Assembly (NCBI GenBank): GCA_002803225.1
Contig: NXFV01001443.1
Span: 1-14,208, forward strand
Origin: Gamarada debralockiae
Lineage: Eukaryota > Ascomycota > Leotiomycetes > Helotiales > Hyphodiscaceae
Direction of reading: 5' to 3'
Length of the DNA: 14,208 nt
Shown: one piece after another, positions 1-7,880 of the stretch
How positions within the stretch are numbered: the stretch's first letter is position 1
Layout: each line of letters starts with the position of its first letter
Made by a program: the position numbers and the translations under genes
Notes under the pieces: generated by a model
Databases searched by the model: none
What the model saw: the letters and a program-made list of their open reading frames with translations, nothing else
What the model was told of the DNA's origin: nothing

Positions 1-319
1 ATCCACTAGCGTCGCCAGCTCAAGTTCACTCTATTTTGTGCGGCTTGGATGGGTCTTCGTGTACCTAGATCTCAGTAACATTTCCAGAGCCACAATTATC
101 ATGAAGCGCGCAGCCGACTTTATGCTAGCGGTCATCACTTTGAAGAAACCTCGATAGTATACAGTGCGAGGAATTGGGATCACGGATAATCGTCAGGTTT
201 GCGGAATTACTCACCCCAAGATTACCATTTAGTAACACTTGTAGCGGCGAGATATCCCCAAAAAGGTACCGCTCGATTTTGGTCTTGCATCACATGCCAC
301 GTTGGTCACTTATGCGGGA
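1..319. other. 5' flank of phosphotransferase gene, no gene seen
   Basis: I see no recognisable coding region, TATA box or RNA gene here. Short open frames overlap the start of the following gene but have no family resemblance. The stretch presumably holds the promoter and leader of the phosphotransferase gene, which is inference from position only. Confidence 0.4.
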
Positions 320-1275
320 ATGGCTTACCCCACGACAATACATCCAAGTCAACTGCCCCAGATAAGAGAGGAGATGGACTTTCTGGACTCGTCTTTCTTC
401 CAGTCTCAGCAGCCCAATCAACGTCTCCCGACACCAGCGGAAGTAAGAGCGTTATCTAAGGTCAAAAAATCTCGGCCGCCTCCAGTAATTATCGAGCACC
501 TCAATCTTCTCGTCAAGTTTGGACCTCGTGTTACTATTGCAGAGGCCCAGTGCCTTTGGCTTATTAGAAGAATACTGGGCGATAAGGTTCCTGTTCCAGA
601 AGTCTACGGCTGGCGAGTGGATGGACGCGAAGTGTTCATCTACATGCAGTTAGTTCGAGGGGTGACGCTCAAAGACCGATGGGAACGTCTAAGCGCAGCA
701 GAAAAGACAAGCGTTTGTGGGCAGTTGTGTAGAATGATCACGTCTCTGCGTCAAGTCAAGCAAGAGCCATCGGATCAATTTATCGGTATGTTATGTGTTA
801 CATCAAAAAAGAAATACACTTGTTATATATTCTGACGTGAGTCACAGGATCCGTCAACCGTCAAACTCCGCAGGATATAATTTTTGAGAATATGCCGGCA
901 GGTGGTCCTTTTTCTGGAATTAAAGCTTTCAATGATTGGTTTTCCTGTCTCCCGCAAAGATTTTTGCCCGACTCCCAGAAGTTCCAGGATCCTCTGAGGC
1001 CGCTGCTGCTGGATGATGGGGCAATTACCTTCACGCATGCAGACCTTCACCAAGAGAATATTTTAATTTCTCAACAGGGTCCCCCTCAGATTCTGGCGAT
1101 TGTTGATTGGGGCCAGTCGGGTTGGTATCCGGACTATTGGGAATACTGCAAAGCTGCATATACTTGCATGTATTCGGGAGAGTGGCGTATGCAGTGGATT
1201 CCAATGTTTCTGACTCCAAGGCTCGATGAACATGAGGCATTCTCGGAGTATATCATGGCAATCGGCGCACTATGA
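320..1275 (+). CDS. APH/choline-kinase-like phosphotransferase, two exons
   Basis: Exons 320-785 and 848-1275 encode 297 residues. The 62-nt intron (786-847) has a GTATGT donor, a CTGAC branch point and a CACAG acceptor, and splicing rejoins the frame through a split Gly codon (residue 156). The protein has a kinase-like fold of the aminoglycoside phosphotransferase (APH) family. Lys66 in LLVKFG and Glu75 fit the N-lobe ATP-binding pair. HADLHQENIL at 219-228 is the Brenner-type catalytic loop (Asp221, Asn226), and IVDWGQSGWYP at 240-250 carries the metal-binding Asp242. All key residues are present, so it is probably active, but the substrate is unknown; fungal members are numerous and largely uncharacterised. 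I chose ATG 320; ATG 374 (start MDFLDSSFF) is a plausible alternative that would remove 18 residues. There is no signal peptide or membrane segment, so it is likely cytosolic. Length matches the small fungal subfamily. Confidence 0.85.
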
Positions 1276-1498
1276 AAACGTGAACCGATCTTATGTGTTG
1301 AGGCACCTTAACTGTATAATTATCTTGTTGTCTACCCTTTCAGACTTGAAACTCTTATGACCTGGCATGGGACCTGTTCCTTCTCCCCAATGCGAATTTT
1401 GACTTCGCAAATTAGATACACGCCTTCCTTCCCACTGCTTTCTGCATTAAATCGTCAGCCATAATTCCCCGGTAATGTTCAAGCTCCCAATTCTTAGA
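1276..1498. other. 3' intergenic between convergent genes
   Basis: This lies between the stop of the phosphotransferase gene and the stop of the convergent Fig1-like gene. It probably contains both 3' untranslated regions. I see no gene or clear repeat. Confidence 0.35.
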
Positions 1499-2360
1499 TC
1501 AATTACTTATCAAACAACTCCTGGTGGCGGAGGGGGGAGGAGGAGGAGGAGGAGGAGGAATTTCTGCGGAGCCTCTCCCAGCCGATTTTGTGAGTTGAAC
1601 CGTTCTATCCTCTGTTCTCAAAATACTGTATAGGCCTAAAGTAAATATTGCTGAAAGGCTGAACGCAAGCCACTGGAGAACAACTACTGCAATTCCTGCC
1701 GTAAGGGAAATTGATGAATTTGCCAAGATACTCGACACAAATTGCACCCCCGCAGTTGTCAGCTCGACTGAGACTGCGGAAACAAGTCCAAAAGCAGTGG
1801 GTCCCCATATTATTGCAAGTGTATATCTGATTGAAAGCGATCGCGATCTCTGTGCCCTTTAACGTTGGGATCTTCATATTCTTCGTTTTAGCTCTGCCAG
1901 GAACAGGACTCCGATGAAAAATAGCGCACATCCGACACTTAACAAAGGAGGAATTATGCGACGGCAGAGAAAGAGCCCATGAGAAAAGTTGTTCTAGCTC
2001 AATAGACGTTGTCGTGTCGTTCCCAAAAGGCTATATTTCTGAACCAGCCCTTCGGCCGTCAGTCCTGACGTCAGACCGCAATCCAGTCCAGCTGGAGGGG
2101 AGACACAAAGACCTAGTAGATTATTAGTATTAGCAAGCCTCCGAGGAGAACTTGGTCGTCTTACCAAAGTATCCCAAACGAATCTCTGAGACTGTTGCGT
2201 TTGCAAAGAGTCCAGTTTTGCTCTGAACTTTAATGGTATAAGTATTCGGCAGAGCTGGGAATTTGATATGCATTCCGCCAGAGCCAGAACTGTTATTCCA
2301 TTAATGAGACTTTTTTATACAGAGCGGTGGCAATATACTTACGATAGAACACCAAGACAG
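1499..2360 (-). pseudogene. Fig1-like four-TM membrane protein, disrupted
   Basis: Read on the minus strand, the 3' part gives an uninterrupted membrane-protein frame (about 1862 down to 1499). It has hydrophobic segments around YTLAIIWGPTAFGLVSAV and LTAGIAVVVLQWLAFSLSA, then a polyproline tail. Upstream, exon 2165-2289 encodes a soluble loop ending EIRLGYFG. It joins across a 52-nt intron (2113-2164, GTAAGA donor, GCTAATAC branch, CTACTAG acceptor) to LCVSPPAG, giving GYFGLCV, the loop motif typical of Fig1 (Ca2+ regulator/membrane fusion) proteins. Another canonical 53-nt intron (2290-2342) precedes it. The middle is broken: one-base frame changes are needed near 2019-2034 and 1955-1975, and TGA (1874-1876) and TAA (1859-1861) interrupt the frame between two TM segments. 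No clear N-terminal TM exon was found above 2360. It is therefore a decayed gene or a gene with sequence errors. Family assignment is from recalled motif resemblance. Confidence 0.55.
1528..1560. repeat. GGA/GGC microsatellite encoding polyproline
   Basis: A purine-rich run of GGA triplets (about eight perfect copies after GGTGGCGGAGGGG) lies here. On the minus strand it reads as about nine consecutive prolines near the C-terminus of the Fig1-like frame, ten to fifteen codons before its stop. Triplet repeats of this kind readily vary in length. Confidence 0.75.
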
Positions 2361-2927
2361 GAATTGGGAGTGCGTAAGTGGACAAGCGCAAGTTAATACT
2401 CCCTAAATGCTTTATTACCTCGAAAGTTATTAATTCGTGGGAGTTCTCAAGTGCCTACTCATTTTGGCGCATTAATCCGTTGCAGTATGTTCGCCAGTAG
2501 ATCGACAAGCAACTCTGAGGAGCGGTTTAATTGCAAATGCTTAATGTTTCTGGCGCCTTGCCTTTAACGCAGGTTGGCGGTGGACTGTTTATTGCCTATA
2601 AAGGGTTGATGAGCTTTATGGCTTGTAAGAAAAGTAAAAGAGTTACGAAGTTGCAATAGGTATGAAACTTCCAACAAACAATGGTTCATACCATGAGCAA
2701 TAAAGGTTCTTATAGTTCGTTCCATTGATCAAGGACTACGATGAACTTGAGTCCAACATCGAGCTGAGCACCGAGGTTAGCCGCTGCAAAAGTGTTAAGA
2801 GTTTTAATAGTCGCGCGCCAAGCAACTAGCCCCAGCAGTTTTGTTTCCAAAGACCAACAGTCAGTCTCCTGAACCATATCGGTGGCTTACTCTGGAAGTG
2901 ACAAATTTGATCCGCTTCTTGCCTGCT
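2361..2927. other. Intergenic, possible lost 5' exon of Fig1-like gene
   Basis: No open frame in this stretch resembles a known protein. A minus-strand ATG near 2460 opens only about ten codons before two stops. The missing first exon and promoter of the Fig1-like gene would be expected here but are not recognisable, which supports decay. Nothing else stands out. Confidence 0.35.
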
Positions 2928-3076
2928 CTGTTGTATAGTGCTCATCAATTTTTTTTATTCATAAATATTTACTAAGCTCTCTATAGTACTCATCAATATT
3001 GACGAATAATATATATTTATTAGTTTCTGTGTAGTATTCATAAATACCTCTAATTCTCTATAGTGCTAATAAATAT
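2928..3076 (+). repeat. Left compound inverted repeat with 48-bp subrepeats
   Basis: TATAG (or its variant TGTAG) occurs at 2934, 2982, 3030 and 3059, giving spacings of 48, 48 and 29 bases. Between these markers lie near-palindromic AT-rich stretches such as TCATCAATATTGACGAAT. The arm aligns with the reverse complement of 3655-3800 over most of its length, with scattered substitutions. Confidence 0.7.
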
Positions 3077-3180
3077 ATGGCTGACTTGCAGGATCCTGGG
3101 GGGTTATAGGGAGCACCTCGATTAGTAGGGGCGCCCTATACAAATATTAACTACCCTGTATGCCCTTTAAGGATCCTGTC

Positions 3181-3303
3181 AACTCTTTGTCTGATAATTG
3201 TGTGATATTTCTTATTCTAGTAAAGATGATGCTTGGTGATTTTAGTCAGTTACCGAATAAGTGTTTGCTATACCCTGCACTCTCTTAGTCGGTGAGCGGT
3301 TCG
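3181..3303 (+). pseudogene. PIF1-helicase-like relic inside the element
   Basis: A frame from 3181 reads to a stop at about 3289 and contains LILVKMMLGDFSQLP (3211-3255). This resembles the Walker B/motif III region of PIF1-family DNA helicases, where the consensus is close to GDFxQLPPV. A second PIF1-like scrap (a Gly-Glu-Arg stretch) follows in another frame. Only about 35 codons are open and the second proline is missing, so it is at best a fragment. PIF1 genes are carried by Helitrons and common in fungal repeats. Chance resemblance is possible. Confidence 0.3.
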
Positions 3304-3654
3304 GTCAGTGATTCAGAAACTTACTCCTTGCACTAGGTCATATTTCTCTTACATATAGAAGTACATCTGTTTCTGTATTGGTTCCTGCATCAATCATGTG
3401 AAGGAAGCTCTTCGCGTGCACCTCCCCGGCCTGCTCGCAGGGCTCGTGTTGAGCGCAGTGGAGAGACTGGCAAGATGTACAGGGTGGTGGAGTGCTAGAA
3501 GTGATAGAACTGCAAGTGTGATTAAAGTGAATGTGGCAAGATTTAGCCCGAGTGCTTGTGCTGCCTCACGAAGAGAGAGTGCAAGAGGGCGGGAGGGAGC
3601 TCGTGGGAACTAGGGAGTGAGAGGTACAAGAAGGCTACGATAAAACTATAATTA

Positions 3655-3800
3655 TATTAACCAGTGCTATAGCGATCTTTGAATATTGACGTGTACTATA
3701 GAAACACTCGTAAATATATAGGATTTGTCAATTTGATAACTACTATAGAGAGAATAGTAAATATTTACGACAAAATTATATTGACGAGCCCATAAAACAG
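3655..3800 (-). repeat. Right compound inverted repeat with 47-bp subrepeats
   Basis: CTATA (complement of TATAG) occurs at 3667, 3696 and 3743, with the variant CCATA at 3790. The spacings are 29, 47 and 47, the mirror of the left arm. The arm includes the near-palindrome GTAAATATTTAC. Reverse-complemented, it matches the left arm in the same order. Confidence 0.7.
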
Positions 3801-4640
3801 CTCGACCAATCGAACCATGCGGTTACCACGCAACCAACACCAACACCGCTGAAAGTTATATCACCAACATCAGGCTCGCCACCAATAGCATCTTTAGTTC
3901 TTCCCTCGGTGTCGCCCTGCATTTATTTACGAGCGCTTATTCATGTATCTCCTCAAATTATGTTTCAGAGTTCACAACATGGAGAGTTTCTCGGAGTTGG
4001 AGAAAACTCTGGCCTTCCCATAATAGACCTCACACTCTCGTTGCTTGACGAGATTAACGCCCAACTTCGGTAGGCCAGGCGTTTGATAGAGGCCATATGT
4101 TGGTGATCGCCCATGAGATTATGGACCGTATTCATGCCAGAAGGCCTTCGTGATACAGCATACAAACTAGCTTTCGACAAGCCTCCTTGTTTAGTGCCAA
4201 CAAGTTATACATAGGCCACTCCACAGGAGATTTTGTTTCCAGTGGGTTTCGGAGGTACCATGAAGAGTACTGACTCATTTACAATCAAATGCCGCTCGAG
4301 TTTGAAAAATTTTCTACTCCAAACAACAATTTCTATCAGTTCCTTCTGGTTGGCTATGCATCGTAGTCAACCTACTGATATGACGCTCGTCTAAAGAGGC
4401 ACAGATGAGAGGCCGCAAATAAGTCCCGCGGCCATGGTCAAGTACTTCCCGTCGTTACAAATTACATGGAAACCTTTAAATCAGGGATAAGTGCAACAAA
4501 AACAAATTACTATCTCTTCAGGGCTGTCAAGGAACAACGCGCGCGGCTTCTGAGGGGAGTTGGAACTCGTCGAAATGTAAATCCGGGCAGGAACTTGGGA
4601 TAGGAATGATAGACAATAGAAAATGAGGACGGTGGAGAAA
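3801..4640. other. Intergenic, no assignable gene
   Basis: The longest open frame here is a minus-strand stretch of about 71 codons (3965-4180) with no recognised family and no in-frame ATG context I trust. Short plus-strand frames are likewise interrupted. The 3' half presumably carries the upstream region of the next gene. No repeat or RNA gene is evident. Confidence 0.35.
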
Positions 4641-4642
4641 AG

Positions 4643-4650
4643 TATAAAAG
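4643..4650 (+). promoter_or_regulatory. TATA box
   Basis: TATAAAAG stands 208 bases before the ATG of the downstream two-exon gene. It is followed by a pyrimidine-richer leader with few G runs. Position and sequence fit a core promoter with a leader of about 170 to 180 nt. Confidence 0.5.
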
Positions 4651-4857
4651 ACACTTGCTTCCTCTGAATAAGTCACACCTCACTCAGAGCTTCGCCTCGA
4701 CCCAAGAACAATTACACTTGTTGAAGCAATAACTTCTTTCAAAAGACTATTTTATCACACGTACTACATCGCCACCTCATATTGGATTTTGTTTGTCAAT
4801 ACTGTCTTTGCTATCAACTGCCTATCAATTCACTTATCCTGTAACTCGACTTTCGAT

Positions 4858-5556
4858 ATGGCCACTCGCACTCTATACCTCGTCGCTTTCCGACAGAGTT
4901 CACGAATGAGAGCGCACTTTGCCATATTGGCGCCCTCCGCCAAAGATGAAGGAACGGGAACCCTTATTCACGTGGTCGGCAGCCCAATGGCTGGCTATAT
5001 GCTTGAGTTCAAACGTAATTACTGTCCCGAGGCCTCCAATCAGCCCCACACTGTGACATCAATTGGCCAGGTGTATGCCCATCACGTTGTCGATTCTGTC
5101 AGCGAGCTGCAAAGTATAGATGACCGCCCCAATGGCAATATAGAACTTGTGGCAGCGCAAGTTCCCCCTCCACGAATCAATGCAAACTTCCTTCAGCCTG
5201 TCAACGATGTGAGTTCCAAATCTTCGGTTCACATGAAAAAGATACTTGCTAACGGACTCGTCTAGACCACAAATCGAAGATGTCAAGAATGGACTATGGA
5301 CTACGTTAAGCGTCTTGTGACTGTCGGCTATATTGGTGAGGATGCAGTCAGTATAGTGCAAGCTCGACGCGATCCGCCATCCCATGGTATTGGCTTGCAA
5401 GCCGCCGGTCGTGGGCAAGGTGGTAGAGGGCAGGGTGGTCAGGCTTCAGCTGGACCAGTGGGACCAGCAGCACAGCCAACCGCGTCGCCATGGGTGTGGG
5501 ATGCCGAGTACAATAAATATAGGCGCTGGAATGGGACCGAGTGGATCTGGCAGTAA
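4858..5556 (+). CDS. Uncharacterised ascomycete protein, two exons, Gly-rich linker and aromatic tail
   Basis: Exons 4858-5208 and 5266-5556 encode 213 residues. The 57-nt intron (5209-5265) has a GTGAGT donor, TTGCTAAC branch point and TCTAG acceptor, and falls between codons 117 and 118. Residues 1-160 form a compact domain starting MATRTLYLVAF, with HFAI, GTLIHVVG, RNYCP, CQEWTMDYVKRL and DPPSHGIGL stretches. I recall this pattern from conserved hypothetical proteins across ascomycetes but cannot name a function. Residues 161-192 are a low-complexity Gly/Arg/Gln/Ala/Pro linker. Residues 193-213 form a Trp/Tyr-rich tail (WVWDAEY then RRWNGTEWIWQ). There is no signal peptide or TM segment, so it is probably cytosolic or nuclear. 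An upstream open frame continues to about 4789 without another ATG, so 4858 is the natural start. The TATA box at 4643 fits this gene. Confidence 0.8.
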
Positions 5557-5779
5557 ATCCGATATGATTGTTGGTATACATTTCCCTCTGTGGAGTTCTT
5601 GAACTGACGAGTTTTCAGCTGTCTCAGCGAACAGATTGAGCACGCTTGCAACCGAGTAAAAGGAGGGTCTAACAGATTGATCTTGTTGTTTGAGAGGATT
5701 TTAGCGCTCCTTTATTATGCATGTCTATCTTTGAAGAACTATCTTTGCATTTAGTTTGCGTGCTCTGCTATATCTATCT
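5557..5779. other. 3' flank, no gene
   Basis: This is the likely 3' untranslated region of the preceding gene, followed by unique-looking sequence. No open frame of note and no clear polyadenylation signal beyond general AT-richness. Confidence 0.35.
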
Positions 5780-6280
5780 CTGATGGTTTTGAATATATTA
5801 TTTAGTTTATTATTTATTTTAGTATCTTGCACTCTCCTTTGCGCCCCTCCTTATCTCTAACAAAAAGACCGATACTTACTATAGTACTAACCTAAGGTAC
5901 TAAAATTTGTAGCGCTAGTGATAGTAGTATTATTGAAATGTACATATAATCTATTAAGTATATATAAAGGTAATTCCCATGTTAAATTAATATTTTATAT
6001 ATAAGAACTATATATACTTACCTTATTATATTAACAAGGAAGGGAAAACAAATTATAACTAAAAAAAATTAAAATATACTTAGCTTATATAATTATATAA
6101 GAGCCTTATTATATTTAGACTAATGTTATTTATTTTATATAATAGAATTAAGTATAATTTTTGGAATTTAGCCTAAGCTTAGAATATATTTAAAACACAT
6201 TTAAAACGCGCTGGAAATATTCTAACATTATATTAGGAATATTAATTAAACGCTATTAAGGTAGAGAATTATTGGCTTTT
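5780..6280. other. AT-rich, TpA-dense block resembling RIP decay
   Basis: This half-kilobase is strikingly richer in A and T than its surroundings, with abundant TpA and almost no CpG. It contains perfect palindromes such as CTTATATAATTATATAAG (6084-6101). There are frequent stops in all frames. In filamentous ascomycetes such blocks usually mark transposons mutated by RIP. The adjacent LTR-like sequence supports that reading, but no retroelement protein can be recognised. Confidence 0.5.
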
Positions 6281-6374
6281 TAAACTCTGCGATTTCCTAC
6301 CCTGATAGAGCCTTGCTGTGAGGAACCTGACAACAGTTCCGTACATGAGTCACGTCGCTACACGTGTGCTGCAC

Positions 6375-6400
6375 AGGGTTCTTACAATTATAAGAACCCT
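6375..6400. repeat. Perfect 10-bp inverted repeat flanked by CACGTG boxes
   Basis: AGGGTTCTTA and TAAGAACCCT flank a 6-base loop. CACGTG motifs stand just outside, at 6361-6366 and 6401-6406. Within the proposed LTR this lies about 35 to 60 bases upstream of the TATA box, where transcription-factor sites would be expected. Confidence 0.65.
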
Positions 6401-6432
6401 CACGTGATGATTGTCACCTGGCCTGGCAACTG

Positions 6433-6440
6433 TATATATA
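6433..6440 (+). promoter_or_regulatory. TATA box of the proposed LTR
   Basis: TATATATA precedes CTCGCTCAGC and a long C/T-rich tract, which fits a transcription start inside an LTR. No downstream gene in this orientation is convincingly served by it. Confidence 0.35.
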
Positions 6441-6674
6441 CTCGCTCAGCTCTTGCGCTCTTCTCTTCTTCCTCTTTTCCTCTCTAGCTTAGTATTCTCG
6501 TTATCTCGACTAGTTAGCTAGAGAATTGAGGTTGATCCCTAGTCCTTTAGTTAGCATCGTGACAATTACTATTTCTTCCGATACTAGCTTTTTACTTATG
6601 AACCTAAAGAAATAGGTAAGAGAGAGCTACTGTGACTGGGGATTTTTAATTTTGACCTCTGATCCCCGATATTC

Positions 6675-7217
6675 TTACCTTCTCTGGGTAATCCGAGTAC
6701 ATGACACCGCTATTTTAGTCTTGCAGCTTACGCCGTTTTGCGTTTCTCGGACACGATCACGACCATCTGGTAGTGTGCACCGGTGCCTGCCATCGTAGTG
6801 AGGCAGGTTAGGCAAGGAGCTGTAGAGTAAAAGTATGTGTACTTGTTCCTTTGAACCTGTGTTGTGACTGAAGGTAGGAGTGGTGAGTGAACTGTCCACA
6901 CCTTTTTGGGAGATTGAGACAAGCGTGGGGGTAAGCGAGCTCGCTTGAGAGAAAGGGGTTTGAAGAAGCTGGCAAGGAGCATTGTCTAGCAGAATCCAAC
7001 TGCATAGCAGTAGGCTTTTTGAGGTTACCTCTATGGGAATAGTCTCAAAGCGGGGCGTTGACCACCACTCCGGTTGTGCATTTAAAACTCTAGCTTCTGG
7101 CTTTTCGCCGCTGTTCCCATCAAGCGTCAAGGGCTCCGGAGAACCTATTATGGCAAAGTGAGGGCCCCAGCACAGAACGAAACGTACTCCCTGGATTCCT
7201 CTTAGAACAGTTATTGG
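6675..7217 (-). other. Unassigned 180-codon open stretch without ATG
   Basis: The minus strand is open from just after a TGA at 7218-7220 down to a stop at 6675-6677, about 180 codons. There is no ATG in a useful position near its 5' end. The first part (containing RFVLCWGPHFAIIGSPEP, NAQPEWWSTPRFETIPIE) reads like a genuine folded protein, and GTAACC right after IPIE could be a splice donor. The second part is Ser/Thr/Leu-rich and less convincing. It may be an internal exon of an unrecognised gene, or chance. Confidence 0.25.
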
Positions 7218-7346
7218 TCATTTTCGCGAAGTTCTAGGTGACTAGTTGGTGCTTTGGAAATGGAATTGGGATGCTGATTATCGTTGTCGAATCCTTTCTC
7301 GCTGTCAACCCCGGTACCTCCTGCAAGACAAAGATCCCTCCTCCAT

Positions 7347-7670
7347 TCAACAGGAACCTGGCCTGAGCAGTCTCAGGAGGGGAATCAAGTCTCGCTTAAG
7401 CAGCAATGGCTTGCGAAAGGGTAAAGACATGTTCGCGTTCGTGTGGAGACCGATATGGTGGTTGGTGAGTGCATATACTTTAGCCATAGATCTTGATATT
7501 CCGATCAGGTTGTCTTTATATGCTGAGGATGAAGGTGTTGTGAGAAGTGTTCTAAGCGAGAGGCCACTTAGCCCATCTGTAGCCTTTGACGCCTCATGAA
7601 GAAAACCGTCGAGGTCAAGGCGATGGAAATAAACTTGAGTTCTCATTAAGCTTTGTTCTAAGTAGTTCAT
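7347..7670 (-). CDS. Possible hypothetical protein, 107 aa
   Basis: An ATG-initiated minus-strand frame of 107 codons starts MNYLEQSLMRTQVYFHRLD. A TATA-like GGATATATA stands about 75 bases upstream, at 7741-7749. I recognise no family, signal peptide or TM segment. The plus strand is also open over most of this interval (from about 7246 to 7599), so the strand is uncertain. If real, it might be an upstream exon connected to the open stretch at 6675-7217. Confidence 0.2.
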   Translation of the reverse strand: MNYLEQSLMRTQVYFHRLDLDGFLHEASKATDGLSGLSLRTLLTTPSSSAYKDNLIGISRSMAKVYALTNHHIGLHTNANMSLPFRKPLLLKRDLIPLLRLLRPGSC

Positions 7671-7880
7671 CTCATGCTTCGGGTAGGTCTAATCTCCATT
7701 ACCACGGCCAGCGCATTTTACTCCCTTCCATAAAACGCCGTATATATCCTTGATATTCTTGCCCCGCTCTCAAAAGTCAACGCTGCCAGCCCATATTCGA
7801 TGTCTCATCTTCTCTATTCACAGATAGGAAAGGCCGCCCATCACTGCTGATAACTGAAATACGAGACCAGAGTGAGACGA
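7671..7880. other. Intergenic region downstream of the GH16 gene
   Basis: Short spacer containing the 3' untranslated region of the GH16 gene and, on the minus strand, a TATA-like sequence near 7741. No gene seen. Confidence 0.35.

Larger units (their letters stand above)
2928..3800. mobile_element. Non-autonomous transposon-like element with compound TIRs
   Basis: A roughly 870-bp block is bounded by imperfect inverted repeats of about 145 bp, starting CTGTT and ending AACAG. Both arms share the order of sequence blocks, including TAAATATTTACT, CTCTATAGTA, and an ATTGAC/GTCAAT stretch. Each arm is made of 47 to 48-bp subrepeats marked by TATAG, with mirrored spacing between the arms. The interior has no intact transposase. 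It has a short helicase-like relic near 3226-3260 and, from 3400 to 3640, a GC-richer segment of unknown origin. No unambiguous target-site duplication is visible; TA or CT could be the target. I infer a defective DNA transposon or a foldback-type element. The superfamily is not determined. Confidence 0.6.
6317..6564 (+). mobile_element. Probable solo LTR of a retrotransposon
   Basis: The segment starts TGTGAGGAACC and ends CGTGACA, so it has the TG...CA ends of an LTR. It contains a promoter-like centre (TATATATA at 6433-6440), followed by a pyrimidine-rich stretch, as in a U3-R-U5 layout. Length of about 248 bp suits a fungal LTR. Flanking 5-mers CTTGC and ATTAC do not match, so no target duplication supports the borders. 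No second copy or gag-pol is visible in this window, so it may be solo or the edge of an eroded element. Confidence 0.4.

Noticed and set aside
3398..3613. 71-codon plus-strand frame inside the inverted-repeat element
   Set aside because: Arg/Ala/Ser-rich translation with no recognisable domain; likely chance in a GC-richer interior segment.
2928..3800. CRISPR-like array from the regularly spaced 48-bp units
   Set aside because: The units are imperfect, AT-rich, without unique spacers, in inverted arms, and the context is eukaryotic.
3965..4180. 71-codon minus-strand frame
   Set aside because: Readable protein-like sequence but no known family, no splice-supported extension and no promoter; not enough to call a gene.
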